The translations under genes were made by a program, and so were the position numbers. DNA of 35,266 bases from CAZTYW01 sp964617695 (GTDB taxonomy: Bacteria > Chloroflexota > Dehalococcoidia > UBA2247 > RBG-13-53-26). Where the stretch lies: contig CAZTYW010000013.1 in NCBI GenBank assembly GCA_964617695.1, positions 1 through 35,266 of the forward strand. The letters are read 5' to 3'. Within the stretch, counting starts at the first letter, position 1; each line of letters starts with the position of its first letter. The notes below the pieces were generated by a model. That model did not search any database. It was not told where the DNA came from and worked only from the letters and a program-made list of their open reading frames with translations. Shown here one piece after another: positions 32,540 through 35,266 of this stretch.

Positions 32540-33766
32540 TCAACTGGTCTCAAAGCTCCAGACTTCTCTTCCGGTCGCCACTTCCAGCGCGTAGAGAGTG
32601 TGGCTACCGTCTTGAGCATGAACGTACACCAGCCCACTTTGGCTATCCACAGCAATGGGAGCCAGGACCGGCGCTTCCAGGGATGCGAGCACCCGTGTGC
32701 TTCTCGCCTCTGGATCAATAGCGTATACGTTGCCGTCCTGTGACCCGATGACTATGACACCACCCACTTCCACGGGCGGCGTCCGGATCATTCCCGCCGT
32801 CTCGAACTCCCAGACTTTCTCGCCAGTCTCAGCATCGAGCACGTAGAGCTTTTGGTCAAGGCAGCCAGCCCAGATCTCACCTTCATGCAGAAGGGCTCTG
32901 GTCCAGAACCAGTTGTTTGCCCCGGCGAAAACCCATGTGGCACTCCTCGAAGGAACCGGCGTACCCTCCTCCCTCGCTATGGCATCAAGCCTCTCTTCTT
33001 CCGTTGCAGCATCAATAGCGTAGAACCTGTTGTCGCTGGCGCCGATGTAGACTGTGCCATCTGCGACCAGTGGCGTTGACAGAACGGCTCCCTGCGCCTC
33101 GAACTGCCATATCGCCGTACCGCTGTCCAGGTCCAGAGCATAGATCTTGTGGTCTGCAGACCCTATGTACACCACGTCGCCGTCAACCTCCGGGCTTGCC
33201 CATATCTTGTCCCCGGTCTCAAATGTCCACTCCTCACCCAGTTGGAGATTGAAGCCGAACAGCTTGCCGTCCGAATTGCCGAAGATAACATAGTCGTCGG
33301 TTACCACAGGACTGCCGACAATTGCACTGCCGGTATCGACCCGGTTCATGGACAGATCATCAGTTCTGATGGAGTAAATGTTGCCGTCGTAGGCTCCGAC
33401 ATAGACCTTGTCGCCCTGTATCGCAGGCACACCGTAGGTCGACATTGGGGTCGAGATTTGCCCGCAGGAAAAAAGGCCGCCCGAGGCTGAAGTCTCAAAG
33501 GGCTTCTCCCATGCCACCCTGAATGAAGTCCCAGACACATTCTCCAGGGCAATGAGCTTGCCGGTAATTGAGCCGACATATAGAAAGTCACTGGCCACCG
33601 ATGGCCCGGACCATCCCCTGACCGGGGCACCAGCACAACCTGTCACAACCACAGCAACCGCCAGAACCAGCACGACCAGGGCTATTATGCCAGGGCGGGT
33701 CTTGCCAACTCGCGAGGATATGAGTCTGCCTTTCTTGGGCGGGTGATGCGAATCACTATGGTACAG
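32540..33766 (-). CDS. PQQ-type beta-propeller lipoprotein (BamB-like) within the yidD-yidC operon
   Basis: The protein has a basic-hydrophobic signal ending in the lipobox VVVTGC, then many PQQ/WD40-like repeats such as VYVGAYDGNIYSI, VVYIGSADHKIYALDLDSG and LYVLDAETGEKVWEFETAG. It should be a lipid-anchored propeller on the outer face of the membrane, like BamB in fold. Between the yidD stop and the signal segment no in-frame ATG, GTG or TTG exists. A CTG at 33766-33764, eight bases after AGGAGG, fits a start and overlaps the yidD end by 11 bases. A GTG at 33829 lies inside yidD and would give an odd 50-residue leader. Position between yidD and yidC suggests a role near membrane protein insertion or quality control. 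Confidence 0.85.
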   Translation of the reverse strand: MYHSDSHHPPKKGRLISSRVGKTRPGIIALVVLVLAVAVVVTGCAGAPVRGWSGPSVASDFLYVGSITGKLIALENVSGTSFRVAWEKPFETSASGGLFSCGQISTPMSTYGVPAIQGDKVYVGAYDGNIYSIRTDDLSMNRVDTGSAIVGSPVVTDDYVIFGNSDGKLFGFNLQLGEEWTFETGDKIWASPEVDGDVVYIGSADHKIYALDLDSGTAIWQFEAQGAVLSTPLVADGTVYIGASDNRFYAIDAATEEERLDAIAREEGTPVPSRSATWVFAGANNWFWTRALLHEGEIWAGCLDQKLYVLDAETGEKVWEFETAGMIRTPPVEVGGVIVIGSQDGNVYAIDPEARSTRVLASLEAPVLAPIAVDSQSGLVYVHAQDGSHTLYALEVATGREVWSFETS

Positions 33767-33965
33767 GGTCGAAACCTCCTGAACTAAAGGGATGACAACG
33801 CAGGATTCTCCGCATCCCAAGCCGGACACCCCTGAACAAGCCGTGCCTCTGAATGGCTTCGTAGGTGTACTGGGAGCAAGAAGGGGTGAAACGACAGGCT
33901 GAAGGCATATACTTTGACCAGGTCGCTTGATACACCCTGATCGCCTTCAAAGCAAGTCTTCTCAT
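33756..33965 (-). CDS. yidD: Membrane protein insertion efficiency factor YidD
   Basis: The 69-residue protein starts MRRLALKAIRVYQATWS and has the family signature CRFTPSCSQYTYEAIQRHG followed by RILRCHPFSSGGFDPVP. YidD is a small membrane-associated helper of YidC-dependent insertion. The ATG at 33965 overlaps the rnpA stop as ATGA, which fits family length; longer frames are extra. It sits in the conserved rpmH-rnpA-yidD order. Confidence 0.95.
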   Translation of the reverse strand: MRRLALKAIRVYQATWSKYMPSACRFTPSCSQYTYEAIQRHGLFRGVRLGMRRILRCHPFSSGGFDPVP

Positions 33966-34297
33966 TCCAGCTCTTTCATTCTGGCTTGCCAGCAGAGCTT
34001 CTCCACAGCTTTCTTGAGCTGAGAATAGTCTGCTGCAGGAGCGGCGTTGCGGGCAATGAAAACCACGTCCCACCCGGGTTTCCACGACATGGATTGCACG
34101 CAGTCACGAAGACGTCTCTTGATGCGATTGCGAACTACCGCCTTACCCACTCGCTTGCTTATCGAAAAGCCAAACCGGCTGAACTCCAATTCATTGGGAA
34201 ATGCTTTCATCACGAGCAGGTCGCTGGCCCAGGATCGGCCGCGATTATGAACCGCGGCGAACTGTCTTGTATGGGTAAGGCGCTGCTCTCTTTTCAT
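33962..34297 (-). CDS. rnpA: Ribonuclease P protein component
   Basis: The 111-residue basic protein begins KREQRLTHTRQFAAVHNRGR and carries the RnpA signature RFGFSISKRVGKAVVRNRIK followed by RRLRD. It helps the RNase P RNA mature tRNA 5' ends. ATG 34297 fits family length; TTG 34324 would add nine residues. Its stop overlaps yidD by four bases. Confidence 0.95.
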   Translation of the reverse strand: MKREQRLTHTRQFAAVHNRGRSWASDLLVMKAFPNELEFSRFGFSISKRVGKAVVRNRIKRRLRDCVQSMSWKPGWDVVFIARNAAPAADYSQLKKAVEKLCWQARMKELE

Positions 34298-34327
34298 TGC
34301 TAATGTGGACGGGAAGGCAAACAATGC

Positions 34328-34465
34328 CTACACTGCCAGCCTGTAGCGGCCCTTGAGCCGCCTTGCCTTCAGTATCCTCCGTCCACCTCGGGTCTTGAGT
34401 CGTGCACGGAAACCATGCACCCTTTTTCGATGGAGTTTCTTGGGCTGGTAGGTCCGCTTTGGCAC
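34328..34465 (-). CDS. rpmH: 50S ribosomal protein L34
   Basis: The minus strand encodes 45 residues starting (GTG) PKRTYQPKKLHRKRVHGF, then RARLKTRGGRRILKARR and LKGRYRLAV. This is the complete, highly conserved L34 sequence. The start is GTG at 34465 with GGAG about 11 bases upstream. The stop TAG is at 34330-34328, 30 bases before the rnpA ATG. It is the first gene of the operon, directly downstream of a strong promoter. Confidence 0.97.
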   Translation of the reverse strand: MPKRTYQPKKLHRKRVHGFRARLKTRGGRRILKARRLKGRYRLAV

Positions 34466-34491
34466 TCTGCGCTTTCTCCGGCGATTTTGCT

Positions 34492-34520
34492 ATCATACTC
34501 TGATTCCTGTTCCAAGTCAA
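34492..34520 (-). promoter_or_regulatory. Strong promoter of the rpmH-rnpA-yidD-yidC-jag operon
   Basis: On the minus strand, -35 TTGACT (34520-34515) and -10 TATGAT (34497-34492) are exactly 17 bases apart. The rpmH GTG is about 27 bases downstream of the -10. This is one of the best promoter matches in the window and fits a ribosomal protein gene. Confidence 0.75.
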
Positions 34521-34542
34521 GCTAGAGGGTTCGGGCCTCGTG

Positions 34543-34572
34543 TTGTGACTCTGAAGAACAGCCATGTATAAT
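34543..34572 (+). promoter_or_regulatory. Divergent promoter for the sugar-nucleotidyltransferase gene
   Basis: -35 TTGTGA (34543-34548) and a perfect -10 TATAAT (34567-34572) are 18 bases apart on the plus strand. The nucleotidyltransferase starts about 118 bases downstream. The promoter is back-to-back with the rpmH promoter, 22 bases away. Confidence 0.65.
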
Positions 34573-34689
34573 GCACGCATGGGGTGTCACGCGACTTAGC
34601 TCTGGGTACTCGTGTTGGAGCGCCCAGATTGCTGGCAGACACGGACCGTAGGCCGTAGCTGACCCTACTGAGATTGGAGGTAGCGGACG

Positions 34690-35266
34690 ATGCAAGCTGT
34701 TGTCCTGGTGGGTGGCGAGGGCACCAGGCTGCGCCCACTCACGTGCAGTACAGTCAAGGCTATGGTACCGGTACTGAATAAGCCTTTTCTGGAGCACATG
34801 GTTGCCTACCTCAGGAGCTACGGTGTAGACGATATTATCCTTGCTCTATGCTATTTGCCGGACCAAATTGAAACCTACTTCGAGGATGGCAGCAGGTTCG
34901 GCGTGCGGCTGACCTACGTCGTGGAGAAGTCACCCCTGGGTACCGCGGGTGCCGTGAAGAACGCTGAAGGGCACCTTGGCAACCGTTTCCTGGTGTTCAA
35001 CGGAGACATATTCACCGACATCGACCTGGGGGCAATGCTGCATTTCCATCGGGAACGCAAGGCGAGAGCGACCATTGCCTTGACACCCGTGGACGACCCG
35101 ACTTCATACGGAGTGATAGAGACCGAGGCCAATGGGCGAGTGAAGCGCTTCCTGGAGAAGCCGTCTTGGGACGAAGTCACCACGAATCTGATAAATGCTG
35201 GCATCTACGTAGTCGACCGCGAGGTCCTGCAAGACGTCCCCGAGGGCAGCCCCTTCATGTTCGAGC
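34690..35266 (+). CDS. Sugar-phosphate nucleotidyltransferase, mannose-1-P guanylyltransferase-like (cut by window end)
   Basis: The visible 192 residues have the nucleotidyltransferase signature VVLVGGEGTRLRPLT, KAMVPVLNKPFLEHM, FNGDIFTDIDL (the metal-binding Asp), and PTSYGVIETEANGRVKRFLE then EKPSWDEVTTNLINAGIYV. This pattern fits NDP-sugar pyrophosphorylases of the GDP-mannose pyrophosphorylase group (COG1208). ATG 34690 has GGAGGT nine bases upstream. The C-terminal part, which would show any beta-helix or phosphomannomutase-like domain, is outside the window. A second NDP-sugar route besides dTDP-rhamnose is implied; the exact sugar is uncertain. Confidence 0.9.
   Translation, partial: MQAVVLVGGEGTRLRPLTCSTVKAMVPVLNKPFLEHMVAYLRSYGVDDIILALCYLPDQIETYFEDGSRFGVRLTYVVEKSPLGTAGAVKNAEGHLGNRFLVFNGDIFTDIDLGAMLHFHRERKARATIALTPVDDPTSYGVIETEANGRVKRFLEKPSWDEVTTNLINAGIYVVDREVLQDVPEGSPFMFE

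Noticed and set aside
1..35266. CRISPR arrays, tRNA or rRNA genes, transposases, phage genes
   Set aside because: No regularly spaced repeats, no cloverleaf or rRNA sequence that I could recognise, and no mobile-element protein were found on reading both strands.

Overview
The window is a 35 kb metagenome-style scaffold at moderately high GC. Four exactly 100-base N runs (4429-4528, 7330-7429, 14871-14970, 17806-17905) split it into five sequence blocks, so gene order across the gaps depends on scaffolding. The ribosomal/membrane-insertion cluster rpmH-rnpA-yidD-(beta-propeller lipoprotein)-yidC-jag, a short YidC without the large periplasmic domain, lipobox lipoproteins, a WxL-like surface pair, NarL-type signalling and expanded phytoene-desaturase-like oxidoreductases suggest a bacterium with a monoderm-like envelope. 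I favour Chloroflexota (Dehalococcoidia-like), but this is inference and not proved by the window.

Block 1 (1-4428), all on the minus strand, holds a PAS-PAS histidine kinase and a NarL-type response regulator. Downstream are a promoter region with a 17-bp tandem repeat and two consecutive FAD-dependent phytoene-dehydrogenase-like oxidoreductases, one cut by the window edge. Block 2 (4529-7329) has a GAP/LysE-like six-helix membrane protein, a stand-alone Lrp/AsnC ligand-sensing domain that appears to use an ATT start, and a UbiG-like methyltransferase. Block 3 (7430-14870) has an alpha/beta hydrolase and an apparent minus-strand operon: Cys-type sulfatase, anaerobic sulfatase maturase, small lipoprotein, and a pentameric ligand-gated ion channel with two extra beta-sandwich modules at its N-terminus. 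Block 4 (14971-17805) has a gene remnant, a SulP anion transporter with a STAS domain, and a SHOCT-domain protein.

Block 5 (17906-35266) is the longest. It starts with a complete dTDP-L-rhamnose operon (rmlA-rmlC-rmlD-rmlB) on the plus strand. Converging on it is a five-gene minus-strand glycan operon: rhamnosyltransferase-like GT2, Alg14-like and Alg13-like subunits, a polytopic GT-C/polymerase-like protein, and a GT4. A DPM1-like GT2 is transcribed divergently. Next come a strong promoter, a possibly structured leader, a WxL-like secreted protein and a membrane-anchored partner, then thioredoxin reductase. The conserved jag-yidC-lipoprotein-yidD-rnpA-rpmH operon reads leftward from a strong promoter at 34492-34520. 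A divergent promoter drives a sugar-nucleotidyltransferase cut by the window end.

The points most worth follow-up are the ion channel with tandem PPC-like modules in a sulfatase operon, the WxL-like pair with its leader, the propeller lipoprotein embedded in the yidD-yidC operon with no ordinary start codon, and the tandem operator-like repeat next to the two-component system. No CRISPR array, tRNA, rRNA, transposase or phage gene was seen.
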